Positions 1-8,039 of a stretch of DNA of 64,000 nucleotides are shown here, piece by piece. This DNA comes from CAYUQT01 sp964596165 (lineage in GTDB: Bacteria; Planctomycetota; Phycisphaerae; UBA1845; JAFGLZ01). The first letter of the stretch is position 1, and the number at the start of each line of letters is the position of its first letter. The position numbers were made by a program, and so were the translations under genes. The stretch spans positions 1 through 64,000 of the forward strand of contig CAZQTW010000003.1 of assembly GCA_964596165.1 (NCBI GenBank). The letters are read 5' to 3'. Below the pieces are notes generated by a model. That model worked only from the letters and a program-made list of their open reading frames with translations, made no database searches and was not told the DNA's origin.

Positions 1-258
1 CCGTTCCAGACGACTCCGGAGAAGACCAAGGGCAAGCAGTCGCCGGGGAAGGTGCTGGCGGAGTTTTTCGTGGACGGCGAGCAGTTGAAAGGCGAGGCGA
101 AGGCTGAGTATGGCGCAACGGTATCCGCCGCGCAGCGGGAAGCCACCGAGGCCATGGATCGCGACCGCGTGCCTCGGCAATACCACAAGGCGGTGAAGCA
201 GTACTTCGGCGACATTCACCCCCCCCCGGTCGCGTCACAACCCTCGGGCAAGCCGTGA
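1..258 (+). CDS. C-terminal fragment of an unidentified protein (5' end outside window)
   Basis: The reading frame is open from the first base and runs for 85 codons to TGA, so this is the 3' end of a gene starting upstream. A GTG at 52 could start a 68-residue product, but the frame upstream of it looks equally coding (PFQTTPEKTKGKQSPGK), so a longer gene is preferred. The tail is charged and alanine/glutamate-rich, then carries EAMDRDRVPRQYHKAVKQYF followed by a proline-rich end. From general knowledge, similar 'PxxYHxxVxxYF' endings occur in large planctomycete proteins of MoxR/VWA-type clusters, which would fit the VWA and MoxR genes downstream, but no function can be assigned from this fragment. 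Confidence 0.6.
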   Translation, partial: PFQTTPEKTKGKQSPGKVLAEFFVDGEQLKGEAKAEYGATVSAAQREATEAMDRDRVPRQYHKAVKQYFGDIHPPPVASQPSGKP

Positions 259-276
259 ACCGCACAAGGAGGTCGT

Positions 277-1308
277 ATGTTCCCCATCCGGACGGGTTGC
301 GGACACGCCGTGGCGATATGCGTTTGTTGGTGTATTGTTGCGGGAGGCGGCGTTGCGGGTTGTCGTCCGCAAGAGGAAGACGTGGTTGCCTACTGCAGCG
401 TGGATGAGCAATTCGCCCGTCAGATTCTGGCCGAATTTGAACGGCGATCGGGCGTTCGAGCACAGGTTCTCTTTGACACGGAGGCGGGCAAAACGACGGG
501 GCTGGTGCGGAGGATTGAGGCGGAGCGAGACCGGCCTCGAGCAGACGTGTTCTGGTCGGGCGAGGTATTCAACACCGTTCTGTTGGGTCGCCAGGGGCTG
601 CTGAAGCGCTATCATCCCGCGACGGCCGGCGACATCGCGGCTTGTTACCGTTGTCCCAAGGACTATTGGACGGGTTTCGGTTTGCGCGCGCGTGTTGTTG
701 CGTTCAACACCTCGAAGCTGAAGCGCGATCAGCTACCCAAGCGGTGGTCGGACCTGGCCGAGTCCGCATGGGCGGGTCAACTCGTCATGGCCAACCCGCA
801 GTTTGGTACCACGCGGGGGCACGTGGCGGCGATGTTTGCGATGTGGGGCAGGTCGCAAGCCGGCGATTTTCTGAAACGACTTCGCACAGGCGGCGTACGC
901 ATCGCCGACGGCAACTCGTCGGCCGTACGGATGGTTGCACGTGGTGAGGCGGCACTCTGCATGACGGACACGGACGACGTATGGGTCGCCCAGAGACAGG
1001 GTTTGCCCGTCGATTTGATCTATCCGTCCATGGGAGAGGGGCAAGGCACGCTTCTGATTCCCAATACGGCCGCAATCGTTCAAGGCTGTCGGCATCCGCA
1101 AGCGGCGGAGAAGCTGGTCGATTTTTTGGCCTCGGCCGACGTGGAACGTTTGCTGGCGAGAAGTGATTCGCGGAACATTCCTGTGCGGCCACGCTTGCGA
1201 GAAGAACTCGGGATTGCACTGCCGCCTCAGGCGACGGCCGATTATGAGAAGGTGGCCGACGTCATGACGACCGCGGTTGACGAAGCCCGTGAGATCCTGC
1301 TGCGGTGA
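277..1308 (+). CDS. Extracellular solute-binding lipoprotein, iron(III)-type (FbpA/FutA-like)
   Basis: 343 residues. The N-terminus has a hydrophobic stretch ending in a lipobox (VAGC, cysteine near residue 29), so it should be a membrane-anchored lipoprotein. The mature part begins VVAYCSVDEQFARQILAEF and continues with the ADVFWSGE segment typical of family 1/6 solute-binding proteins for ferric iron or similar ligands. The C-terminal part (PNTAAIVQGCRHPQAAEKLVDFL) is also typical of this family. A purine-rich AAGGAGG ribosome-binding site lies just upstream of the ATG. The stop overlaps the GTG start of the permease gene, so the two are translationally coupled. The ligand is inferred: iron is the commonest for this group, but thiamine, phosphonate or sugar ligands cannot be excluded. 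Confidence 0.85.
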   Translation: MFPIRTGCGHAVAICVCWCIVAGGGVAGCRPQEEDVVAYCSVDEQFARQILAEFERRSGVRAQVLFDTEAGKTTGLVRRIEAERDRPRADVFWSGEVFNTVLLGRQGLLKRYHPATAGDIAACYRCPKDYWTGFGLRARVVAFNTSKLKRDQLPKRWSDLAESAWAGQLVMANPQFGTTRGHVAAMFAMWGRSQAGDFLKRLRTGGVRIADGNSSAVRMVARGEAALCMTDTDDVWVAQRQGLPVDLIYPSMGEGQGTLLIPNTAAIVQGCRHPQAAEKLVDFLASADVERLLARSDSRNIPVRPRLREELGIALPPQATADYEKVADVMTTAVDEAREILLR

Positions 1309-2834
1309 GCATGCGACTGCTGGTCTTGTGTTGGCGGTGGGGTGGCGGACTGTTGTGGTTCGCGTCGGTTCCGCTGCCTTTTGTCTGCGTACTGGTATCG
1401 GTGGCGACCGGGCCGGCGCCGTCAAGCGGCTGGTGGTTTTCCGAACGGCAGATCGCGTTGCTGGGAAAGACCGCGGTGCTTGCAGGGGCCTCCGCCCTGC
1501 TGGCCATGGCGCCGGCGATTCTTGTTGTTGCCGTGGTCGGTCGGCTTGTAGTCGGGCGAGATCGTCTGGGAATTCTGGGACTCCTGTTTCTTCCGCTCTT
1601 TCTACCGCCTTACGTGCATGCTTTCGGTTGGGACGGTTTGCTGTCGGCGAGGTTGGCTTCGCTCTTGGGAGACCTGTCCGGCTGGGTACGGGCGGCGGGA
1701 GTGTGGAGCGGCTGGGCGTGGCCTATTCCGGCGATTCTCGTGGCCGGCGCCTGGCGCCGAACGGGTCATGCCGCCTACCAGGCGGCGTTGCTGGACGCTT
1801 CAGCGGGCGTGGCGTTTCGACGGGCCGTTCTGCCCATCCTCGCGGGACACGCGGCAACGGCCGGGATCATTCTATGGTGCCTGTTCATGATCGAGTACAA
1901 CGTGCCCCATGCCTGCTCGATACAGGTCTATGCGACCGAACTGCTAGCCTGGGCCCAAGCATCGAGGCACGCGATCGATGTGGTTTGGCCTTCGCTTCCG
2001 CTTTTGGTTGTCGTGACCGCGGGCGGTGTTGCGGCCCTTATTTTCCGGCCGGGTTCGGCGAGCGCCGATGAGCAACACGACTGGCAGGCCTCTTGTTCGG
2101 GGCGTGCCGAAGCTTGGAGGTGGGCGGTCTTGGGGCTTGTCGTGGGCGCGACGGTTTTTTTACCACTGTATGGTCTGATTCGGCGTTTGTCCTCAATGCG
2201 GAGTTTCGTTCAATTGTGGTGTGTGTATCGTGACGAGCTGCTTCAATCTCTTGGCGTGGCGATCGTTGTGGGGGTCATCGTTGTTTGGATCGGGACGTGG
2301 TTGGCCGTAGGTCTGCCCCGGAAGAGCGTTCGAGACCTGATGGTGATCGCAACCGTCGTTCTGGGTCTGATGCCGGCGGCGCTCGTGGGCGAGGCCGTCT
2401 TGGTGACCTACCGACGGATCCCGTTCATCTACGATCAGTGGCCGGTCATGGTGCTGGCGCAGGCAGCGCGTTGGAGTTGGATCGGCTGGTTGGCCGGGCG
2501 GCTAATCAGTCGCTCGGCGGCGACGCAATTAATGGAACAAGCCCGTACGGATGGGGCGGGGCAGGTGACGGCTCAGTTCGTCGTGGGATGGCGCCTTCAC
2601 TGGCCCGTCCTGGTGGGGACGGGGACGATAGCGGCGGCTTTCGCACTAGCCGAGGTGGCGGCCATGAGCCTCGTTCGGCCGCCCGGCGTGGGTTGGATCG
2701 CCCAAACACTGATGGAGACCTTCCATCGTCTGGAAGATCAGATGCTGGTCACGATCAGTTTGGTTTTGGCGGCCGCACCGCTCCCCGCGTTGGGGTTGGG
2801 ATGGATCGTATGGCACATGCGCAAGAACGACTAG
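1305..2834 (+). CDS. ABC transporter permease, FbpB-like (two fused permease halves)
   Basis: 509 residues with about twelve hydrophobic segments, the length of fused two-domain permeases of ferric-iron importers. Each half has an EAA-type cytoplasmic loop for docking an ATPase: near ALLDASAGVAFRRAVLPIL in the first half and EQARTDGAG...RLHWPVL in the second. The GTG at 1305 overlaps the TGA of the binding-protein gene by four bases; an ATG six bases further in is the alternative start. No ATP-binding subunit gene follows: the next gene is an NHL-repeat protein. The transporter must therefore borrow an ATPase encoded elsewhere. Confidence 0.85.
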   Translation: MSMRLLVLCWRWGGGLLWFASVPLPFVCVLVSVATGPAPSSGWWFSERQIALLGKTAVLAGASALLAMAPAILVVAVVGRLVVGRDRLGILGLLFLPLFLPPYVHAFGWDGLLSARLASLLGDLSGWVRAAGVWSGWAWPIPAILVAGAWRRTGHAAYQAALLDASAGVAFRRAVLPILAGHAATAGIILWCLFMIEYNVPHACSIQVYATELLAWAQASRHAIDVVWPSLPLLVVVTAGGVAALIFRPGSASADEQHDWQASCSGRAEAWRWAVLGLVVGATVFLPLYGLIRRLSSMRSFVQLWCVYRDELLQSLGVAIVVGVIVVWIGTWLAVGLPRKSVRDLMVIATVVLGLMPAALVGEAVLVTYRRIPFIYDQWPVMVLAQAARWSWIGWLAGRLISRSAATQLMEQARTDGAGQVTAQFVVGWRLHWPVLVGTGTIAAAFALAEVAAMSLVRPPGVGWIAQTLMETFHRLEDQMLVTISLVLAAAPLPALGLGWIVWHMRKND

Positions 2835-3745
2835 CGGCACGGATGGCGATGGCGCCGTGTTGCTTCTGGATTTGCCTGAGTGGTTGTGCCCAGCGGGGCA
2901 ATGATTCGTCGTGCGTTGTGGGTGTATTCGGCGAGACAGGCTTTGGAAAGGGGGAATTCAGTTATCCCAGGGCGATAGCGATCAGTCCGAGCGGGGGTGT
3001 CTACGTGGCGGACAAGACCGGGCGCATCCAACGATTCGATGCCGCGGGTCGCTGGCAAATGCAATGGTTCATGCCGGAGTATCAGAACGGGAAGCCCACG
3101 GGTATCACGGTCGATCGTCACGGTCGCTTGTTCGCGGCCGACACGCACTATAACCGGGTGATTGTATTCGACCCGGACGGTCGGGAGATCGGTCGATTCG
3201 GGTCGGCGGGGCGAGGACCGGGGCAGTTCGAGCTGCCGACGGATGTCGCGGTCGACTCCGAGGGTTTTGTCTACGTTGGCGAGTATGGCGGCAACGACCG
3301 GATCAGCAAGTTCACGCCCGATTGGCGATTCGTGTGCAGTTTCGGCGGTCCGGATTCCGGCGCGGCGGCCCTATCCCGTCCGACGGGGTTGGTGTTGGAC
3401 GAACGCCAGGAGTTATGGGTGGCCGATGCGTGCAACCATCGTGTGTGCCGCTTCGACCGTTCGGGTAGACTCCTGGGGTCGTTTGGATCGCTCGGCAAGG
3501 GTGTTGGGCAGTTGTGTTATCCGTATGATATAGCCTGTCTGGCCGACGGCACGTTGCTGGTTTGCGAATACGGCAACAGCCGACTTCAGCGATTTGACCG
3601 ATCCGGCCGCTCCCTGGGCACGTGGGGGACCGCGGGGCGGCGCGTCGGCCAACTGGCGTCGCCGTGGGGCGTGGCGGTCGGGCCCGCGGGACGACTATAC
3701 GTTATCGATTCGGGAAACAATCGGATTCAGATTGTGACCTTGTGA
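2801..3745 (+). CDS. NHL-repeat beta-propeller lipoprotein
   Basis: About 314 residues. The likely start is ATG 2801, overlapping the permease 3' end. It gives a lipoprotein signal peptide with basic residues, a hydrophobic core (MAMAPCCFWICL) and lipobox LSGC. ATGs at 2843 and 2849 are alternatives but leave no positive n-region. The rest is a run of six NHL repeats, each of the pattern 'P.gia.d..G.lyVaD..nnRiq.fd..G', for example YPRAIAISPSGGVYVADK and SPWGVAVGPAGRLYVIDSGN. NHL propellers bind proteins or ligands and rarely act as enzymes alone. Coupling to an importer operon suggests a surface or periplasmic role linked to uptake. Function is otherwise unknown. Confidence 0.8.
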   Translation: MDRMAHAQERLAARMAMAPCCFWICLSGCAQRGNDSSCVVGVFGETGFGKGEFSYPRAIAISPSGGVYVADKTGRIQRFDAAGRWQMQWFMPEYQNGKPTGITVDRHGRLFAADTHYNRVIVFDPDGREIGRFGSAGRGPGQFELPTDVAVDSEGFVYVGEYGGNDRISKFTPDWRFVCSFGGPDSGAAALSRPTGLVLDERQELWVADACNHRVCRFDRSGRLLGSFGSLGKGVGQLCYPYDIACLADGTLLVCEYGNSRLQRFDRSGRSLGTWGTAGRRVGQLASPWGVAVGPAGRLYVIDSGNNRIQIVTL

Positions 3746-3763
3746 CGTCACGTAAAAGGTACC

Positions 3764-6700
3764 GTGGCTTCCGTGCTAGCGACCCTGCCACTATCGTTTG
3801 AGCGTCCGGAATGGTTGTGGCTGCTGCTGATCGTCCCGGCGGTGATGGGAGTCACGCTGTACGCTCGCTCGCTGAATTCGTTGCCCGTCGTTCGGCGATG
3901 GATGGCGTTGACGGTGCGGGCGCTGTTGCTGACGGCGATTGTTTTGGCGATGGCCGGCGCCGAGCACGTTCGCGAGTCTCGCAACCTGGCGGTCGTTTTT
4001 CTCGTGGACCAGTCTCGCAGCATTCCCGAATCCCTTCGCCTTCGGCAGGAAGCCTTCATCCGCGACATCCAGCGTATGTCGCATCGCCCTTACGAGGACA
4101 AGGCCGCCGTCATTACCTTCGACGGCAAGAGCACCATTGAACAGCTTCCGATGCTCGGCGTTTTCATCGAGCGGTTCAGTCCTCCGACGGAGCCCGATCG
4201 AACCGACTTGGCCCAGGGGATTCGCTTGGCGATGGCCACCTTTCCGGAGGGGATGGCCAAGCGAATCGTGCTGTTGAGCGACGGGAACCAGAACGCCGGC
4301 GACGCGGTGAGCGAGGCCGTCGTGGCGGCCTCGAACGGTATCTCCGTTGACGTTGTCCCGATGGAGTACGAGCACGAGAACGAGGTGATGTTCGATCGGC
4401 TGGTGGTGCCTTCGCAGGCGAACGTTCAGGACCGATTGCCCATTCGGATGCTCCTTCGATCACGGCGCGCCGCCGGCGGAACGGTCGTACTCTATCACAA
4501 CGAGGAGCGGGTGCTCGCCACGCATGAGACGCTGAAACCGGGTATCAATCCGTTGGTCTGTGAGCTTCAGTTGAATACCCCCGGTGTGCATCGTCTGGAG
4601 GCTCGTTTCGAACCGGATCGACCGGAGATGGACTCGGTGGCCCAGAACAATGTGGCGCGGGCCTTTACCCTTGTGCAGGGCGAGGGGACGGTCCTACTGG
4701 TCACGACGGATCCGGCGTGTGACGAGCCGATGAACGCCGCGCTCAAACGCGAGCGGGTCCAAGTGGACATGGTGTCGATGGAGAGATCGCCCGAGGATAT
4801 CTTGGGTTTTCTGGAGCACGAGGCCATCATTCTGTCCAACATTGCGGCCGATCGATTCACGGAAGACCAGAAGAAGATGCTGGCCACCTACGTTCGGGAT
4901 ATGGGCGGGGGCCTTGTGATGACGGGGGGAAACGAGGGGTTTGGGGCCGGCGGATGGCTCGGGTCGGCGGTGGAGGATGTGATGCCGCTGCGATTCGACG
5001 TCAAGCAGCGCAAACAGATCATGAAAGGCGCGCTGGTCACCATCATGCACACCTGTGAGGCGCCGCAGGGCAACTTTCTGGCCGAGGAGGTCGCCATAGC
5101 CGCCTTGAAGACCATCAGCACGTTGGACTACTTCGGGCTGATCGCGTTCGGGTATCAGGGCGGAACCAACTGGGAGATTCCGCTGCAGGTTGCCCTGGCG
5201 AAGGAACGGATGATCGACCAGATTCGGAAGATCAGCGGTCGGATCGGCGACATGCCGGACTTCGGCACGGCCATGGAGATGGCGTATCAGGCGTTGTTGA
5301 AGACGGTGGACGCCGCGCAGAAGCACATCATCATTATCAGCGACGGGGATGCCGCAGCTCCGTCGGAGAGTCTGCTCCGAAAGTTGAAAGAGGCGCGGAT
5401 CACGGTCAGCACGGTGGCGATCGGGTTCGGCGCGCACGTCATGGAGCCGACGATGAAGTGGGTTGCCGGCACGACGGGGGGCAGGTACTACAAGGCGGAC
5501 GACCCCAAGAAGCTGCCGCAAATCTTTGTCAAGGAAGCGAAGGTTGTTCGGCGGCCGCTGATCCGCGAGGTGCAGGAGGGCTTCAGACCGCGCCTTCGAA
5601 CGTTGATGCCCGAGATTACGGCCGGCCTGAGCGACGGCGAACTGCCGCCGCTGACCGGCTACGTTCTGACGACGCCGCGTTCGATGGCCCAGGAGTTCAG
5701 CACGGTCCTGATCACCAGCGACAAGGAAGATCCGCTGATGGCCGTTCGGCAGTGCGAGCTGGGCCGGAGCGTGGCGTTCACGGGGGGCTGGTGGTCGCAC
5801 TGGGGACGGGAATGGGCGGCGTGGGAGAAATTCGGCAAGCTGTGGGCGCAGACACTCCGCTGGGTGATGCGACAGCGACCGGAGGCCGACTTTGAGGTAT
5901 CCACGCGACTGGTGGGTCAGGACGGGCAGATCATCATCGAGGCCGTCGATAAGGATGCCACATTCCTGAACGGTCTGACGGTCGCCGGCACGGTGCTCAT
6001 GCCGGATCTGAAAGGGCATCCTATTCGACTGGATCAGACGGGGCCGGGGCGCTACGAAGGCAGATTCCCCGCTTCGGCGGACGGGCACTATGTGGCGATG
6101 CTCAATTACACCACACCCAAGGGCAAGAAAGGGCAGATTCGAACCGGGTTGTCGGTGTCCTATTCGGCGGAGTACCGCGAGCTGAGCACGAACGATGCGC
6201 TCCTGGCCCAGGTGGCGCAGCGAACGGGCGGCAAAGTGCTGGAGTTCGACGCGGCGAAGGCGGACGTGTTCCGGCGGCCGGTGCGACCTTCGGTGCAGCG
6301 TCGTCCGATATGGCCCTGGATTGTGGGGTGGTTTGTTTTGCCTCTGTTGCTGATGGACGTGACGGTTCGGCGGTTGGCATCGATCGTTGCGATATCGATT
6401 GGGATTGAGATTCTGATCGTCGTATGGCTGCTCGGCGCGGCGGGGCTATGGCGCATTTGGTGGGCGTGGCCGGTCGTCGTGTTGGTTGCCGAGGGGATCG
6501 GCTGGGCCGTTCGATGGCGCAGCATTCCTCGAGTGATCGAGCTGATCTCCTCGGAGCTCCGGGGGCTGCGATCGGCCGAGGCGGCTCCGGAGTCCGTGTT
6601 GCGTCTCAAGGGCGTGAGGGAGAGGATTCGCGAGGAGATGGCCGAGCGTGCGGAGTCGCAGGCTGCGGCGGTCGACGCCGCACCGATCGACACGAAGGCT

Positions 6701-6901
6701 CGCTTCGACGTGGGTGAACGGAAGGCGCAGCCGGTAGGCGAACTGGATCATGCGTTGGGCGGTGCGAAGTCGGTGGAGCCGTCCCGACCGGCCAAAGGGG
6801 TGACGGATCAGGACAGGAAAGGGCACGAGGACGAGTTGACCACGTCGCGACTGCTGGAGGCCAAGCGTCGAGCACGAAGGACGCGGCAGGGAGACGAATG
6901 A
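3764..6901 (+). CDS. Large membrane protein with VWA and glutamine-amidotransferase-like domains
   Basis: 1045 residues from a GTG start preceded by AAAGG. Two N-terminal transmembrane helices (about 20-62) are followed by a von Willebrand A domain with the metal site DQSRS (MIDAS pattern DxSxS) near residue 82. A class I GATase-like domain lies around 305-415 (VLLVTTDP..., GGGLVMTGGNEGFGAGGW). A second VWA-like domain at about 425-610 (KHIIIISDGDAA, ITVSTVAIGFG) has lost the DxSxS motif at its start. After an Ig-like segment, two or three C-terminal helices occur near 845-920, then a charged tail. Such proteins sit beside MoxR ATPases in planctomycetes, as here (MoxR begins 92 bases downstream), and are thought to form chaperone or cofactor-insertion systems. 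The substrate is unknown. Confidence 0.85.
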   Translation: MASVLATLPLSFERPEWLWLLLIVPAVMGVTLYARSLNSLPVVRRWMALTVRALLLTAIVLAMAGAEHVRESRNLAVVFLVDQSRSIPESLRLRQEAFIRDIQRMSHRPYEDKAAVITFDGKSTIEQLPMLGVFIERFSPPTEPDRTDLAQGIRLAMATFPEGMAKRIVLLSDGNQNAGDAVSEAVVAASNGISVDVVPMEYEHENEVMFDRLVVPSQANVQDRLPIRMLLRSRRAAGGTVVLYHNEERVLATHETLKPGINPLVCELQLNTPGVHRLEARFEPDRPEMDSVAQNNVARAFTLVQGEGTVLLVTTDPACDEPMNAALKRERVQVDMVSMERSPEDILGFLEHEAIILSNIAADRFTEDQKKMLATYVRDMGGGLVMTGGNEGFGAGGWLGSAVEDVMPLRFDVKQRKQIMKGALVTIMHTCEAPQGNFLAEEVAIAALKTISTLDYFGLIAFGYQGGTNWEIPLQVALAKERMIDQIRKISGRIGDMPDFGTAMEMAYQALLKTVDAAQKHIIIISDGDAAAPSESLLRKLKEARITVSTVAIGFGAHVMEPTMKWVAGTTGGRYYKADDPKKLPQIFVKEAKVVRRPLIREVQEGFRPRLRTLMPEITAGLSDGELPPLTGYVLTTPRSMAQEFSTVLITSDKEDPLMAVRQCELGRSVAFTGGWWSHWGREWAAWEKFGKLWAQTLRWVMRQRPEADFEVSTRLVGQDGQIIIEAVDKDATFLNGLTVAGTVLMPDLKGHPIRLDQTGPGRYEGRFPASADGHYVAMLNYTTPKGKKGQIRTGLSVSYSAEYRELSTNDALLAQVAQRTGGKVLEFDAAKADVFRRPVRPSVQRRPIWPWIVGWFVLPLLLMDVTVRRLASIVAISIGIEILIVVWLLGAAGLWRIWWAWPVVVLVAEGIGWAVRWRSIPRVIELISSELRGLRSAEAAPESVLRLKGVRERIREEMAERAESQAAAVDAAPIDTKARFDVGERKAQPVGELDHALGGAKSVEPSRPAKGVTDQDRKGHEDELTTSRLLEAKRRARRTRQGDE

Positions 6902-6993
6902 GACAAGCGGATGCCCCGTGTCCGTGAGCGCAGTTCATGTGGTGGCTCCTCTCGGGCGTGGGCTTGGGCACGTGGAGCGAAACGGAGGTTCCG

Positions 6994-8010
6994 ATGTCGG
7001 ACATTGATTCGAGAGTTCAGAAGGCGACCGATGAGGTGCGCCGCAAGTATGCTCAGGTGCGCGGGGAGATCGCCAAGGTGATCGTCGGTCACGACGACAT
7101 CATTGACGGGGTGCTGACGTGCCTGTTTGTCGGCGGACATGCCTTGCTCGAAGGCGTTCCGGGGCTGGGCAAGACGTTACTGATCCGTACGCTGAGCCAG
7201 GCGCTCTCGCTGGACTTCTCGCGGATTCAATTCACGCCGGACCTGATGCCGGCCGACATCATCGGCACGAACGTGATTATGGAGGATCAGGCAAGCGGGC
7301 GGCGGGAGTTTCAGTTTCAACAGGGGCCGCTCTTTGCTCAGATGATATTGGCGGACGAGATCAACCGCGCGACGCCGAAGACGCAATCCGCCCTTTTGGA
7401 GGCGATGCAGGAGCATTCGGTCACGGTCGCCCGCCAGCGGTACCCGCTCCGAGAGCCCTTCTTCGTGATGGCGACCCAAAACCCGATCGAGCAGGAGGGT
7501 ACGTATCCGCTTCCGGAAGCGCAGGTGGACCGGTTTTTCTACAAACTGGTGGTCGGCTATTCCAGCCGGGAGGAATTGCACGAGATCATGAATCGCACGA
7601 CCGGCGGTCGCGAGGCCGAGATCGTGCGGGTGATGACCGGCGAGGAGATCATCGCCGCACAGAAGATCGTAAGGCGGGTGGTCATGGTGCCGCCGGTTCA
7701 AGACTACGCGATCCGGCTGAGTCTGGCCACGCATCCGGAGGGGCAGTTTGCGACGGAAATGGTCAACAAGTACGTGCGATGGGGCAGCAGTCCGCGCGGA
7801 GCACAGGCGATTACGCTGGCGGCCAAGGTCAAGGCGCTTCTGGACGGCCGTTTCAACACGGCCTTCGCGGATGTGCAGGCCGTCTATCTGCCAGCCATGC
7901 GGCATCGGATTCTGCTCAACTTCGAGGGCGAGGCGGAAGGCGTCGATCCGGACGCTGTGCTCCGCGAGGTGATGGAGCGGACGCCCACAACGATTGAGGC
8001 GGCGGCGTGA
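6994..8010 (+). CDS. MoxR-family AAA+ ATPase
   Basis: 338 residues. The start is ATG 6994, seven bases after GGAGG; the frame remains open upstream to an ATG at 6937, but that part is poor coding sequence. Walker A is GVPGLGKT near residue 55, Walker B with the MoxR signature is LADEINRATPK, and sensor 1 lies in ATQNPIEQEGTYPLPEAQ. MoxR proteins work as chaperone-like ATPases with VWA-domain partners encoded nearby, here the preceding gene. The stop overlaps a GTG of the following gene, but the better start of that gene lies 30 bases further on. Confidence 0.95.
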   Translation: MSDIDSRVQKATDEVRRKYAQVRGEIAKVIVGHDDIIDGVLTCLFVGGHALLEGVPGLGKTLLIRTLSQALSLDFSRIQFTPDLMPADIIGTNVIMEDQASGRREFQFQQGPLFAQMILADEINRATPKTQSALLEAMQEHSVTVARQRYPLREPFFVMATQNPIEQEGTYPLPEAQVDRFFYKLVVGYSSREELHEIMNRTTGGREAEIVRVMTGEEIIAAQKIVRRVVMVPPVQDYAIRLSLATHPEGQFATEMVNKYVRWGSSPRGAQAITLAAKVKALLDGRFNTAFADVQAVYLPAMRHRILLNFEGEAEGVDPDAVLREVMERTPTTIEAAA

Positions 8011-8039
8011 ACGAACCCTTGCCCGCGGAGTGGGTCACC

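Noticed and set aside
4694..6088. 464-codon antisense frame over the VWA gene
   Set aside because: It lies within a clearly coding gene on the other strand; its sequence is repetitive in Arg, His and Pro and matches the GC-rich third-position shadow of the sense gene.
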